Shown: piece after piece, positions 33,283 to 41,965 of the stretch
Numbering within the stretch: position 1 is the first letter of the stretch
How the letters are laid out: each line of letters starts with the position of its first letter
Source of the DNA: Rhodovulum sp.
GTDB taxonomy: Bacteria; Pseudomonadota; Alphaproteobacteria; Rhodobacterales; Rhodobacteraceae
DNA length: 50,712 nt
Direction: 5' to 3'
Assembly: GCA_020637615.1 (NCBI GenBank)
Contig: JACKKC010000020.1
Location: 1-50,712 of the forward strand
Notes under the pieces: generated by a model
Seen by the model: only the letters and a program-made list of their open reading frames with translations
Databases searched by the model: none
What the model was told of the DNA's origin: nothing
Program-made: the position numbers and the translations under genes

Positions 33283-33780
33283 TCAGTTCATGACGAATTC
33301 GGTGACGAGAAGGTCGCGCACCCGGCCTTCGCCGGTCACGACCTGCACCCGGCGCAGCATCTGCGCGCGCAGCCGTGCCGCCGAGGAGGGCTGTTCGAGG
33401 TCGCGGACCTCGACGGCGCGCAGGTAGGTGTTGAGCACGTCGAGCACGCGCGGCATGACCTGGGCCACTTCCTCGGCCCGGTCCGGCTCGACCTCGAGCT
33501 GGCCGGTGAATCGCAGGAACTTCGACGACGATCCCGGCGGCAGCGAGATCATGATCGGCTCCATGGGCACGAAGGCGACCTTGCCGACCACGGCCTCGAC
33601 GGCGGCGTGTTCGTCCTTGCCGCCGCCCAGCAGCGTGTCGGCAAGGCCGGAATAGACCGCGTAGAAGCCGCCGCCGCCCAGCGCAAGCGCGGCCAGCGCG
33701 CCCATGAGCAGCCCCTTCTTCCCCGATTTCTTCGGTGCGGCATCGGCATCGGCCGCGGGGGCCTCGGCTGGTTTACTCAT
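33283..33780 (-). CDS. fliL: Flagellar basal-body protein FliL
   Basis: 165 residues: a short cytoplasmic Lys-rich N-terminus (PKKSGKKG), one membrane helix (about 23-43), and a periplasmic domain with FVPMEPIMISLPPG, FLRFTGQLEVEP and the C-terminal LLVTEFVMN, all FliL features. FliL rings support the stator around the motor. It is the first gene of the leftward flagellar arm, divergent from fliF. Confidence 0.93.
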   Translation of the reverse strand: MSKPAEAPAADADAAPKKSGKKGLLMGALAALALGGGGFYAVYSGLADTLLGGGKDEHAAVEAVVGKVAFVPMEPIMISLPPGSSSKFLRFTGQLEVEPDRAEEVAQVMPRVLDVLNTYLRAVEVRDLEQPSSAARLRAQMLRRVQVVTGEGRVRDLLVTEFVMN

Positions 33781-33833
33781 GGGACACTCGGCAAATTACG
33801 TTCGCGTTTCGATCGCATCTAACCCCTTCACCA

Positions 33834-33848
33834 CTAACCAAATGTTAA
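33834..33848. promoter_or_regulatory. CtrA-like box between fliL and fliF
   Basis: CTAA (33834-33837), seven bases, TTAA (33845-33848). On the minus strand this reads TTAA-N7-TTAG, one base from the TTAA-N7-TTAA consensus of the alphaproteobacterial cell-cycle regulator CtrA. It is centred 62 bases from the fliL start and 40 from the fliF start in an AT-rich divergent spacer. CtrA activates flagellar genes in many Rhodobacterales. Confidence 0.6.
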
Positions 33849-33880
33849 GTCTGTTCAGTCGAATATCGCCCCGACCAGAC

Positions 33881-35515
33881 ATGAGCCGCGCGCCGCCGGC
33901 GCGGTGTGACCGACAGAAAGTGACTGCCCTGACACAGCTCCGTAACTTCTGGGACGGCCTCGATTCGCGCCGTCAGCTGATCGCGGTGCTGAGCGCGCTG
34001 GCGATCGCCGCGGCGATCTTCGGGATCAGCCGGGTGGCCAGCGCGCCGTCCATGGTGCTGCTCTATTCCGGCCTCGATCCGGTCGCCGCCGGCGAGGTGA
34101 TCTCGGCCCTGGAGGCCGAGGGCGTGGTCTTCGAGGTCCGCGATTCGGCGATCCTGGTGGAACGCGCCTCCCGCGACAGGCTGCGCATGGACCTCGCCGC
34201 CAAGGGCCTCCCGGCGGGCGGGCCCGCCGGCTACGAGATCCTCGACAATCTCTCCGGCTTCGGCACGACCAGCCAGATGTTCGACGCGGCCTATTGGCGG
34301 GCGAAGGAGGGCGAGCTCGCGCGCACGATCACCGGCTCGCCGGATGTGCGCGCGGCGCGGGTGCATCTGGCCAATCCGGTGTCCCAGCCCTTCTCGCGGG
34401 CCACGACCGGCTCGGCCTCGGTGACGGTCACCATGGCGCGGGGCACGCTCGACGAAGGCCGGGCGCGGGCGATCCGCTACCTGGTCTCCTCCGCGGTCGC
34501 CGGCGTGACGCCCGAGGCGGTCGCGGTCATCGATTCCGCGAGCGGCGTGGTGCTGGCCGGCGCCGAAGAGGGCAATGCCCTTGGCGCGGGGCGCGACCCC
34601 GACGACCGCGAGGAGCGGCTTCGCGGCAATATCCAGCGCCTGCTCGAGGCCCGCGTCGGGCCGGGCCGGGCGATCGTGGAGGTCAATGTCGATGCGGACA
34701 TGGACAGCCAGACGATCAGCGAGCGGCTGATCGATCCCGACAGCCGGATCGCGATCAGCTCGGAGACCGAGTCGAGCTCCGAGAACGCCCAGGGCGGCAG
34801 CGCCGGGGTGACGGTGGCGAGCAACCTGCCCGACGGCGACGTCCAGGGCGGCGGCAACCAGAGCACGCGGCAGGCGAGCCAGTCGACCGAGCGACAGAAC
34901 TTCGAGGTCTCCGAGACCCGCCGCGAGCGGGTGATCCTGCCCGGCCAGATCCGCCGGATCAGCGTCGCGGTCATGGTGGACGGCCTCCTGGAGAAGAGTG
35001 CGGAGGGCGTGGAGACCTGGGTGCCGCGTCCGGCGGCCGAGATCGAGACGCTGCGCATGCTGGTGCAATCGGCGATCGGCTTCGACGCCGAGCGCGGCGA
35101 CACCGTGACCATCGAATCCCTGCAGTTCACCCCGGCGGCGGAGCAGGGTTCCCTGGTGGAGAGCGGCAGCGAGAGCTTCCTCGATCTGCACGGCGCGCGG
35201 CTGGCCCAGGTGGGCGTGCTGGGGATGATCGTGCTCGCGCTGATCTTCTTCGTGCTGCGGCCGATGCTCGCCCGGCAGGGGCCGGTGGCCGATCTCGCCG
35301 AGCTGACCGGGCCGCGCGCCGCCGGCTCCGATCCGGTCCGCGCAATCGCCGGGGAGCGCGACCTGACCGGCGAGATCCTCGACCTGCCGCCGCAGACGCT
35401 GACCAAGGTCGACCGGCTGCGCGAGGTGATCACCAGCCGCAGCGAGGAATCCGCCGCCGTGCTGCGCGCCTGGATCGAATCCCCCGAAGCCCGCAAGGAG
35501 CATGCCGGATCATGA
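33881..35515 (+). CDS. fliF: Flagellar MS-ring protein FliF
   Basis: 544 residues from ATG 33881; GTG 33920 (TALTQLRNFWDGLDSRRQ) is an equally plausible start, as neither has a strong ribosome site. A first membrane helix follows SRRQ (IAVLSALAIAAAIFGISR), then ring-building motifs (LLYSGLDPVAAGEVI, ELARTITGSPDVRAARVHLA) and EVNVDADMDSQTI. A second helix lies near LGMIVLALIFFVLRPML. The C-terminus is the FliG-binding tail. ATGA overlap with fliH. It forms the inner-membrane ring of the basal body. Confidence 0.94.
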   Translation: MSRAPPARCDRQKVTALTQLRNFWDGLDSRRQLIAVLSALAIAAAIFGISRVASAPSMVLLYSGLDPVAAGEVISALEAEGVVFEVRDSAILVERASRDRLRMDLAAKGLPAGGPAGYEILDNLSGFGTTSQMFDAAYWRAKEGELARTITGSPDVRAARVHLANPVSQPFSRATTGSASVTVTMARGTLDEGRARAIRYLVSSAVAGVTPEAVAVIDSASGVVLAGAEEGNALGAGRDPDDREERLRGNIQRLLEARVGPGRAIVEVNVDADMDSQTISERLIDPDSRIAISSETESSSENAQGGSAGVTVASNLPDGDVQGGGNQSTRQASQSTERQNFEVSETRRERVILPGQIRRISVAVMVDGLLEKSAEGVETWVPRPAAEIETLRMLVQSAIGFDAERGDTVTIESLQFTPAAEQGSLVESGSESFLDLHGARLAQVGVLGMIVLALIFFVLRPMLARQGPVADLAELTGPRAAGSDPVRAIAGERDLTGEILDLPPQTLTKVDRLREVITSRSEESAAVLRAWIESPEARKEHAGS

Positions 35516-36120
35516 GCGCCTTCCGCCTCCAGACCTTCACCCCGGCCGAGGGCCTGGGCGGCCGCCGGCAGAGCGAGGCCGAGCGCCGCCTGGAGACGGC
35601 GCGGGAGGAAGCCTATCGCGCCGGCTTCGTCGCCGGCCAGGCCGCCGCGACCGAGAGCCATCTCGACGACGAGACGCGCCTGACGGCCGAGCTCGTCGAG
35701 GCGATCGGCGACGCCTGCATGACCAACGAGGCGGCGCGGCGGCATGTGACGGAAAGCCTCGCGCCGGTGCTCCGCGCCCTGGCCACGGCCATCGCCCCGG
35801 CCCTGGCGGACGCCGGGATCTGCGACGAGATCGCGCGGCTCGCGGCCCAGGCCGTGGCCGCCGCGCCCGAGGCACGGCCGCGGCTGCGCTGCGCACCCGA
35901 GCTGGTCGCCCGCGTCGAGGGCCTGCTCGCCGAGCGCGGCATCGCCGCCATCGTCGAGCCCGCCCCGGAGCTTCTCCCGCGCGAGGCGCGGGTGCTCTGG
36001 GACCAGGGCTACGACCGCATCGACCTCCAGCAATGCATCGCGCAGGCGCTGGCCTGCGTCGCCGCCCATACCGAACCGCAGAGCGAAGAAACAGAAGATG
36101 AGCAGATCCGATACGGATGA
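35512..36120 (+). CDS. fliH: FliH-like flagellar assembly protein
   Basis: 202 residues starting MSAFRLQTFTPAEGL, with a central helical part (EAERRLETAREEAYRAGFVAGQAAA) typical of FliH and a C-terminal segment VLWDQGYDRIDLQQCIAQAL. FliH regulates the FliI ATPase of the flagellar export gate. Sequence similarity in this family is low, so position in the operon (ATGA with fliF, 23-base overlap with fliN) carries weight. Confidence 0.75.
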   Translation: MSAFRLQTFTPAEGLGGRRQSEAERRLETAREEAYRAGFVAGQAAATESHLDDETRLTAELVEAIGDACMTNEAARRHVTESLAPVLRALATAIAPALADAGICDEIARLAAQAVAAAPEARPRLRCAPELVARVEGLLAERGIAAIVEPAPELLPREARVLWDQGYDRIDLQQCIAQALACVAAHTEPQSEETEDEQIRYG

Positions 36121-36433
36121 CGACGGCCAGCCCGAGGGCGCGGAAGCCCCCGCAGGCGAGAAGCCCGCACGCCAGCCGGCGCGCGCCGGCGCCTTTCTCG
36201 GCGTGCCGATCGAGGTCACCATCTCGGTGGGCAAGGCGCGGCCGCTGGTCAGCGAACTGGTCGAGCTGCGCCGGGATTCGGTGCTGACGCTCGACAGCTC
36301 CATCGACGATCCGGTCGAGCTCTACATCGGCGACCGGCTGATCGCCCGGGGCGAATTGCAGGAGATCGGCGACGATTCCGGCCGGCTCGGCGTGCGCCTG
36401 ACGGAAGTGGCCGATTTCTCGAATGAGATCTGA
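36098..36433 (+). CDS. fliN: Flagellar switch protein FliN
   Basis: 111 residues with an acidic, disordered N-terminus and a SpoA domain: LGVPIEVTISVGKARPLVSELVEL, then DDPVELYIGDRLIARGELQEIGD and LGVRLTEV. FliN builds the lower C-ring with FliM and binds export components. The start overlaps the fliH end by 23 bases and its end overlaps fliP by 11. fliM is not in the window. Confidence 0.92.
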   Translation: MSRSDTDDDGQPEGAEAPAGEKPARQPARAGAFLGVPIEVTISVGKARPLVSELVELRRDSVLTLDSSIDDPVELYIGDRLIARGELQEIGDDSGRLGVRLTEVADFSNEI

Positions 36434-37172
36434 TCGCCCGGCGGTCCGCGCGGCGCTTGTCCTCGCGCTGGCCGTCGCCCTCGTGCTGCTGGCGCACGGC
36501 GCGCAGGCGCAGAACGTCAACATCGACTTCGGCGAGGGCCAGTCGATCAGCCTGCGCACGGTCCAGCTCTTCATCCTGCTCACGCTCCTGAGCCTCGCGC
36601 CCGGCCTCGCGATCATGGTCACCTGCTTTCCCTTCATGGTCACGGTGCTCTCGATCCTGCGCCAGGCCATCGGCGTGCAGCAGGCGCCGCCCAACATGAT
36701 GATCGTGAGCCTCGCGCTCTTTCTCACCTGGTTCGTGATGGAGCCGGTCTTCACCCAGGCCTGGCACGACGGCGTCGCGCCGATGATCGCCGGCGAGCTC
36801 GACCCCGAGGCGGCCTTCGCGCCGACCATGGCGCCGTTCCGCGTCTTCATGGAGGGCCGCGTCGATCCCGACACCATCGCCGAGCTGACCGAGGCGCGGG
36901 CGCGCCCGGAGGCCGCGGCCGGGCCGGTGCCGCTGTCGATCCTGGTCCCGTCCTTCCTGCTCAGCGAGATCCAGCGCGGCTTCGAGGTCGGCTTCCTGAT
37001 CTTCCTGCCGTTCCTCGTGATCGACCTGGTGATCGCGGCGATCCTGATGTCCATGGGCATGATGATGGTCCCGCCCGCCGTCGTCTCGCTGCCCTTCAAG
37101 CTGGCCTTCTTCGTCATCGCGGACGGCTGGAGCCTCCTGGCGGGCGCGATGGTCCGGAGCTACGCACAATGA
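36423..37172 (+). CDS. fliP: Flagellar export-gate protein FliP
   Basis: 249 residues with an N-terminal signal-peptide-like helix ending near AHGAQAQ, then the FliP helices: FILLTLLSLAPGLAIMVTCF, FPFMVTVLSILRQAIGVQQAPPN and IQRGFEVGFLIFLPFLVIDLVIA with MGMMMVPP. FliP pentamers form the core of the type III export pore. ATGA-type overlap with fliG follows. Confidence 0.96.
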   Translation: MRSDRPAVRAALVLALAVALVLLAHGAQAQNVNIDFGEGQSISLRTVQLFILLTLLSLAPGLAIMVTCFPFMVTVLSILRQAIGVQQAPPNMMIVSLALFLTWFVMEPVFTQAWHDGVAPMIAGELDPEAAFAPTMAPFRVFMEGRVDPDTIAELTEARARPEAAAGPVPLSILVPSFLLSEIQRGFEVGFLIFLPFLVIDLVIAAILMSMGMMMVPPAVVSLPFKLAFFVIADGWSLLAGAMVRSYAQ

Positions 37173-38245
37173 CCGAGACAGCCCTCGTTCCCAGCGGCGG
37201 GCGTCCCGCCGGCGCCCGCCCGCCCGCGATCCGGGCCGAGCTGATGCCGCCGCCGATCCAGAAGGCGGCGATGATCCTGACGGCGATCGGCCCGGAGCTC
37301 GCGGCCGGTTTCCTGCGCGACCTCGGCGAGGCCGACATGGAGCGCTTCGCCCGGGCGATCGGCAACATGGGCAAGATCAACCAGGACATCCTCGACGCGG
37401 TGATCATGGAGTTCCTCGACCTGCTCACCACCGGCCCGGAGGTCGCCGGCGGCGAGAAGGCGGCGCGCAAGCTGCTCGCCGCGGTGCTCGACGACGACGA
37501 GGAGATCGACCGCCTGGTCGCCGGCCGCCGGCGCAGCGAAATCCGCCCGATCTGGGAGCGCATGAACGATTCCCCCGTAACGGCGCTGGCGAGCTTCATT
37601 CAGGGCGAGCATCCCCAGACCGCGGCGGTGATCGTGAGCGAGATGCGCCCCGAGGTCGCGGCGAGCGTGCTCGAACGGCTGGACCGGAGCTTCGCCCAGT
37701 CGATCGTGCTGCGGCTCTCGCGGGTGCCGACGCTCGACGCGCCGGTGCTCGCCAGCATCCAGGCCGCCATCGAGCGCGACTTCCTCTCGGTGCTGCAGCG
37801 CAACCTCTCCAAGCGCCGGCCGGCCGACCTGATCGCCGGGCTGATGAACAACATCTCCACCGAGGTCCGCGAGGGCTTCATGGGCTTCCTCGAGGCGGAG
37901 GATTCCTCGCTCGCGCTCGACGTGCAGCGCACGATGTTCACCTTCGAGGACATCTCGCTGCGCCTGCACGGCCGCGACATCGCCGGCGTGCTGCGCGACA
38001 TCCCCGAGGAGGATCTGCTCAAGGCGCTCAAGCTCGGCGAGCTCCAGGGCAGCGCCACGGTCGCCTTCGTGCTGGAGAACCTGCCGCGCCGGCTCTCCGA
38101 GCGCTACGTGGAGGAACTGGCGGCGCTCGAGGACGTCACCCGCAAGGAGGGCGAGGCGGCGCAGATCGAGATCACCAAGGCGATCCAGGCCCAGGCCAAG
38201 GACGGCACCATCCGGCTCATCGAGAAGGACACCGGCCTCGGCTGA
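37169..38245 (+). CDS. fliG: Flagellar motor switch protein FliG
   Basis: 358 residues with the three-domain FliG pattern: an N-terminal IQKAAMILTAIGPELAAGFLRDL, a middle GEHPQTAAVIVSEMRPEVAASVLE containing the EHPQ motif, and a C-terminal torque domain MFTFEDISLRLHGRDIAGVLR with a charged ridge. It couples the MS ring to the stator. Last gene of the rightward arm; 169 bases separate it from the next gene. Confidence 0.94.
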   Translation: MTETALVPSGGRPAGARPPAIRAELMPPPIQKAAMILTAIGPELAAGFLRDLGEADMERFARAIGNMGKINQDILDAVIMEFLDLLTTGPEVAGGEKAARKLLAAVLDDDEEIDRLVAGRRRSEIRPIWERMNDSPVTALASFIQGEHPQTAAVIVSEMRPEVAASVLERLDRSFAQSIVLRLSRVPTLDAPVLASIQAAIERDFLSVLQRNLSKRRPADLIAGLMNNISTEVREGFMGFLEAEDSSLALDVQRTMFTFEDISLRLHGRDIAGVLRDIPEEDLLKALKLGELQGSATVAFVLENLPRRLSERYVEELAALEDVTRKEGEAAQIEITKAIQAQAKDGTIRLIEKDTGLG

Positions 38246-38414
38246 TCCCCCGCAGGCCCGGCCGCCACGCCACCCGTCCGGGCCTTCCCGAGTGCATCGG
38301 CCAGAGGCGCCGACCCGCTGCCTCCGCGGGCGATGTCCGCCCCGGCGTTGCGATGGTCAGCCGGGCGAACTATCCTCGACCGGTTCCCGCTCTCGCCACC
38401 GGAGGTCAGGACCG

Positions 38415-38840
38415 ATGATCACGGAAGAGGCCTACAGGCAGTATATCCGCGATTTCAACGGCGCCTGTGCCGGGACCGGCATGAGCCACGCGGAATTCTA
38501 CGACAAGTGGTACGAGCCGGACGCGACCTTCGAGTACATCCCCAAGGCGGCGATCAACAGCGGCAAGCGGAGCGCCGTCGCCTTCTGGACGGGCGTGAAG
38601 GAGATCATGGAGGAGACCATCCGCGATCACACCCGCTTCGTCGCCTCGGGCCGACAGATCGCGACCGAGGCGCCCATCGATTTCCTGTGCAAGCGGGATC
38701 TCGAATGGGTCGGGGTCCGATACGCGGCCGGGGCTTCGTTCCGGCTGATGATGGCGGCCTTCTACGACGTCAGCCCCGCGGGCCGGATCAGCTACGCGCG
38801 CGTCTATTCGATCTACAATCCGCACTACCAGCCGGCCTGA
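38415..38840 (+). CDS. NTF2-like / SnoaL-fold protein
   Basis: 141 residues: YRQYIRDFNGACAGTGMSHAEFYDKWYEPDATFEYIP then INSGKRSAVAFWTGVKEIMEETIRDHTRF and a C-terminal GRISYARVYSIYNPHY, the fold pattern of NTF2-like small proteins. GGAGG is nine bases before ATG 38415. Unrelated in detail to the protein at 1612-2031. No specific substrate is indicated. Confidence 0.75.
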   Translation: MITEEAYRQYIRDFNGACAGTGMSHAEFYDKWYEPDATFEYIPKAAINSGKRSAVAFWTGVKEIMEETIRDHTRFVASGRQIATEAPIDFLCKRDLEWVGVRYAAGASFRLMMAAFYDVSPAGRISYARVYSIYNPHYQPA

Positions 38841-38999
38841 TCCGAGGCGCGCCTTCGGGTCCCGACCGGGCGGAAACCCTGCGGATGCCTGTCCGAGGTC
38901 GCCTCCGGCCGTGCCGCGCCCCGATCCATCCGGCCCGGCGGTTTGCATCCGGTCCCGTCCCGGTTTAGGGGATGGCGAAACTTCACCCCGGAGACCCGG

Positions 39000-40013
39000 A
39001 TGGCGTTTTTCCAGAAGCTGAAGGACCGTCTGTTCAAGTCCTCCTCGAAGCTCGACGAGGGGCTCGACGCGATCCTCGAGCCCGCCGCGGAGCCCGCGGC
39101 CGCGCCGGCATCCCACCAGCCCGAGGCGCCGGCCGAGGCCGGTCCGCGGCGGCTCGGCGGCCTCTTCGCCGCGCCGAAGGGGCGGGTCCTCGACGATGCG
39201 ATGCTCGAAAGCCTCGAGGAGCTGCTGATCGCCTCCGACATGGGCGTGGAGACCTCGCTCAAGGTCACGGCGGGTCTGGCGGAGGGGCGGCTCGGGCGGC
39301 GGGTCGAGGCGCAGGAGATCAAGGAGGCGCTGGCGGCCGAGATCACCTCGATCCTCGAGCCGGTCGCCCGGCCGATGCCGCTGACCGCCCGCCGGCCGCA
39401 GGTGGTGCTGGTGGTGGGCGTGAACGGCTCGGGCAAGACCACCACGATCGGCAAGCTCGCGAGCCAGCTCCGCGCCGCCGGCAAGTCGGTGATGATCGCG
39501 GCGGGCGACACCTTCCGGGCGGCCGCGGTCGAGCAGCTGCAGATCTGGGGCGAGCGGGCCGGGGTGCCGGTGATGACGGCGCAGCAGGGATCGGACCCGG
39601 CGAGCCTCGCCTTCGAGGCGATGGCGCGCGCCGAGGCCGAGGGCGCGGACCTGCTGCTGGTCGATACCGCGGGGCGGCTGCAGAACCGCGAGGACCTGAT
39701 GGCCGAGCTCGCCAAGATCGTGCGGGTGATCCGCAAGCGCGACCCCGAGGCGCCGCACAACACGCTTCTGGTGCTCGATGCGACCACGGGGCAGAATGCG
39801 CTCAACCAGGTCGAGATCTTCCGCAAGATTGCCGATGTGACCGGCCTCGTGATGACCAAGCTCGACGGCACCGCCAAGGGCGGCGTGCTGGTGGCGCTGG
39901 CCGACCGCTTCGGGCTCCCGATCCATGCCATCGGCGTCGGCGAGGCGATCGACGACCTCTCGCCCTTCGACCCGGAGGAATTCGCGCGGGCGCTGACCGG
40001 GCTGGAGGGGTGA
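39000..40013 (+). CDS. ftsY: Signal recognition particle receptor FtsY
   Basis: 337 residues from ATG 39000 (MAFFQKLKDRLFKSSSKLDEG), with a short amphipathic and Ala/Pro-rich N-terminus, an N domain (LDDAMLESLEELLIASDMGV) and a GTPase: Walker A GVNGSGKT (140-147), AGDTFRAAAVEQL, DTAGR (222-226) and TKLDG (286-290). It docks ribosome-SRP complexes at the membrane. GTGA overlap with the following permease gene. Confidence 0.97.
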   Translation: MAFFQKLKDRLFKSSSKLDEGLDAILEPAAEPAAAPASHQPEAPAEAGPRRLGGLFAAPKGRVLDDAMLESLEELLIASDMGVETSLKVTAGLAEGRLGRRVEAQEIKEALAAEITSILEPVARPMPLTARRPQVVLVVGVNGSGKTTTIGKLASQLRAAGKSVMIAAGDTFRAAAVEQLQIWGERAGVPVMTAQQGSDPASLAFEAMARAEAEGADLLLVDTAGRLQNREDLMAELAKIVRVIRKRDPEAPHNTLLVLDATTGQNALNQVEIFRKIADVTGLVMTKLDGTAKGGVLVALADRFGLPIHAIGVGEAIDDLSPFDPEEFARALTGLEG

Positions 40014-40909
40014 CGGGCTGGGTCGATGCGATCTCCGGCACGCCCGAAGGCCATGTCGTCGCCATGGGGCTCGCCCTGCTCGCCGCCGTCAGCCACGCGG
40101 TCTTCGGCGCGCTGCAGAAGGGCCGGCACGATCCCTGGCTGAGCCGCGGCGCGATCGACATCAGCTATGGGCTGATGGCCCTGCCGGTGGCGCTCTTCGT
40201 GGTGCCCTGGCCGCAAGGCAATGCCTGGGCGATCCTCGTCGGGGCGGAGGTGATCCATGTGGGCTACAAGCTCGCCCAGGCCACCTCCTACAGCCGCGGC
40301 GATTTCACCGTCGTCTATCCGATCGTGCGGGGCACCGGGCCGCTGGTGACGGTCGCCGCCGCCGGCCTCCTCTTCGGCGAGCGCTATTCGGGCGTGCAAT
40401 GGGGCGGGGTGATGCTGCTGTCCGGGGCGATCTTCGCGCTCGCGCTCGTCAATCTCGCGCGCTCCGGGCGCGATCGGGCGCCGCCGGTCGGGACGCTCGG
40501 CTGGGCGCTGCTGACCGGGGTCTTCGTCGCGGCCTATACCACCTACGACGCCTTCGGGATCCGGGCGACGCCCGATCCCTTCACCTTCCTCGCCTGGTTC
40601 TTCATGATCGACGGGCTGGTGTTTCCCTGGATCGCGCTCTGGCGCTACCGGCGCATGCTGGCGCCGCCCGAGCCCGGGCCGCTGATGCTGCGCGGGGTGA
40701 CGGGCGGGCTGGTGGCCTTCGTGAGCTTCGGGGCGGTGATGCTCGCGACCCGGATCGACAGGGTGGGGCAGGCGGCGGTGCTGCGGGAGACCTCGGTGGT
40801 CTTCGCGGCGCTGATCGGCTGGGCCTTTCTCGGCGAGCGGGTGGGGGTGCAGCGCGCTGCCCTCGCGGTTCTGATCGCGCTCGGCGCGGTTGTGGTGGAA
40901 TTCGGCTGA
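40010..40909 (+). CDS. EamA/DMT-type permease
   Basis: 299 residues from GTG 40010, which overlaps the ftsY stop. About ten membrane helices in two halves (SRGDFTVVYPIVRGTGPLVTV in the first, TRIDRVGQAAVLRETSVVFAALIG in the second) match the DMT superfamily. Substrate unknown. It sits between ftsY and yciB, a conserved arrangement in Rhodobacterales as I recall it. Confidence 0.9.
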   Translation: MTGWVDAISGTPEGHVVAMGLALLAAVSHAVFGALQKGRHDPWLSRGAIDISYGLMALPVALFVVPWPQGNAWAILVGAEVIHVGYKLAQATSYSRGDFTVVYPIVRGTGPLVTVAAAGLLFGERYSGVQWGGVMLLSGAIFALALVNLARSGRDRAPPVGTLGWALLTGVFVAAYTTYDAFGIRATPDPFTFLAWFFMIDGLVFPWIALWRYRRMLAPPEPGPLMLRGVTGGLVAFVSFGAVMLATRIDRVGQAAVLRETSVVFAALIGWAFLGERVGVQRAALAVLIALGAVVVEFG

Positions 40910-40919
40910 GGCCGGGATT

Positions 40920-41546
40920 ATGTCGGGCGCCATGTCAGGGAAGAAGATTCATCCGCTGCTGAAACTGGTGCTCGAGGTCGGGCCGATCGCGGTGTTCTTC
41001 CTCGCCTATCGGCTGGCGCCGGTGGCCGAGGGGCTGCCGCTCGAGGAGCGGCAGCTCGAGCAGATCCTCTTCTCGACCATGGTGTTCATTCCCACGATCC
41101 TCGTGGCGCTCGCGGCGAGCTGGCTGCTGACCCGGCATCTGCCGAAGATGGCGGTGATCACCGCGGTGGTGGTGGTGATCTTCGGCGGGCTGACGCTGAT
41201 CCTGCGGGACGACACCTTCGTGAAGATGAAGCCGACGATCCTCTATTGCCTCTTCGCCGGCATCCTCGGCTTCGGGCTCCTGCGCGGGCAGAGCTATCTG
41301 AAGTATCTCATGGACGAGCTGATCCCGATGCGGGACGAGGGATGGATGAAGTTCACCACCCGCTTCGTGGTCTTCTATCTCGCGCTCGCGGCGCTCAACG
41401 AACTGGTCTGGCGGGTCTACGGCACCGATGCCTGGGTCAATTTCCGCACCTTCGTGCTGCCGCTCGCGAATTTCGGCTTCGTCATGGCGCAGGTGCCGCT
41501 CTTTCAGCGCTACGCCGTGTCGGATGGGTCGAATTCGGGCGCGTGA
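40920..41546 (+). CDS. yciB: Inner-membrane septation-type protein YciB
   Basis: 208 residues from ATG 40920 (ATG 40932 is possible). Five to six helices with LLKLVLEVGPIAVFFLAYR, FGGLTLILRDDTFVKMKPTILYCLF and a C-terminal NELVWRVYGTDAWVNFR, the signature of the YciB/IspZ/septation protein A family. Involved in envelope integrity and normal division by report in other bacteria. Begins ten bases after the permease stop. Confidence 0.93.
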   Translation: MSGAMSGKKIHPLLKLVLEVGPIAVFFLAYRLAPVAEGLPLEERQLEQILFSTMVFIPTILVALAASWLLTRHLPKMAVITAVVVVIFGGLTLILRDDTFVKMKPTILYCLFAGILGFGLLRGQSYLKYLMDELIPMRDEGWMKFTTRFVVFYLALAALNELVWRVYGTDAWVNFRTFVLPLANFGFVMAQVPLFQRYAVSDGSNSGA

Positions 41547-41562
41547 CGGGCGGGGCGGGGCT

Positions 41563-41576
41563 GTCCCCATGGGGAC
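41563..41576 (+). terminator. Palindrome downstream of yciB
   Basis: GTCCCCATGGGGAC is a perfect 14-base palindrome, 16 bases after the yciB stop. It lacks a T tract. It could be the end of the ftsY-yciB transcript or simply a protein site. Confidence 0.3.
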
Positions 41577-41704
41577 GCTTCGCAAGTAGCGGAAGTTGCA
41601 GCGAAAATGTGTTAACGGGAATCGGCGCGTCGGGGACGGTGGATGCGCGCGGTCTCGTCGCCTGCCGGAGTCGCGGCGAAGTTCCACAGTGGAGCCTTGG
41701 GAAA

Positions 41705-41728
41705 AGGCCGCGCCCCGCGCGGCCCGCG
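41705..41728. repeat. 24-bp palindromic repeat, copy 1
   Basis: Positions 41705-41728 are identical to 48566-48589. The core GGCCGCG-CCCCG-CGCGGCC is a perfect seven-base stem with a five-base loop. Both copies lie in intergenic DNA beyond a gene's 3' end, as do REP-like elements. Confidence 0.6.
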
Positions 41729-41888
41729 GAGCATCCTCTTCGTGGATTTGGCAGGTGACAAATCCGCGCGCGCCTGCCTGACCCCGGCAGGCGCGACAAG
41801 CGCGCCCGCCCAGTCAGGCGCGCACGGATTACCCACCGCCTTTGAAATCCACCCCCCCTCGGTTTCCGCGCTCGCGCGCTCCAACCGA

Positions 41889-41927
41889 CGAACCGGCGCG
41901 AGGCAATGCCTCGCTGTTGCCGGTTCG
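41889..41927 (-). terminator. Nested hairpin after ccmG
   Basis: Outer arms CGAACCGGC / GCCGGTTCG enclose inner arms GCGAGGC / GCCTCGC with an AAT loop and a TGTT bulge. It lies 39 bases after the ccmG stop on the minus strand. Strong structure, no clear U tract; likely 3' end of the ccm transcript. Confidence 0.5.
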
Positions 41928-41965
41928 CGGTGTCGCTCAGCAGATCGGTTGACAGGGAGATTGCA

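Larger units (their letters stand above)
41547..41965. other. Structured intergenic region between yciB and ccmG
   Basis: No gene is seen in these 419 bases; both neighbouring genes end here (convergent). It holds four palindromic structures: GTCCCCATGGGGAC (41563-41576), the 24-base repeat at 41705-41728, a long inverted repeat with outer arms AATCCG / CGGATT and inner CAGGCGCG-type arms across about 41762-41831, and the nested hairpin at 41889-41927. The density of pairing suggests bidirectional termination or a repeat-rich REP-like area. Confidence 0.55.

Noticed and set aside
33845..36303. Long minus-strand frames opposite fliF and fliH
   Set aside because: No coherent motifs; the plus-strand frames are clear flagellar genes with coupled starts.
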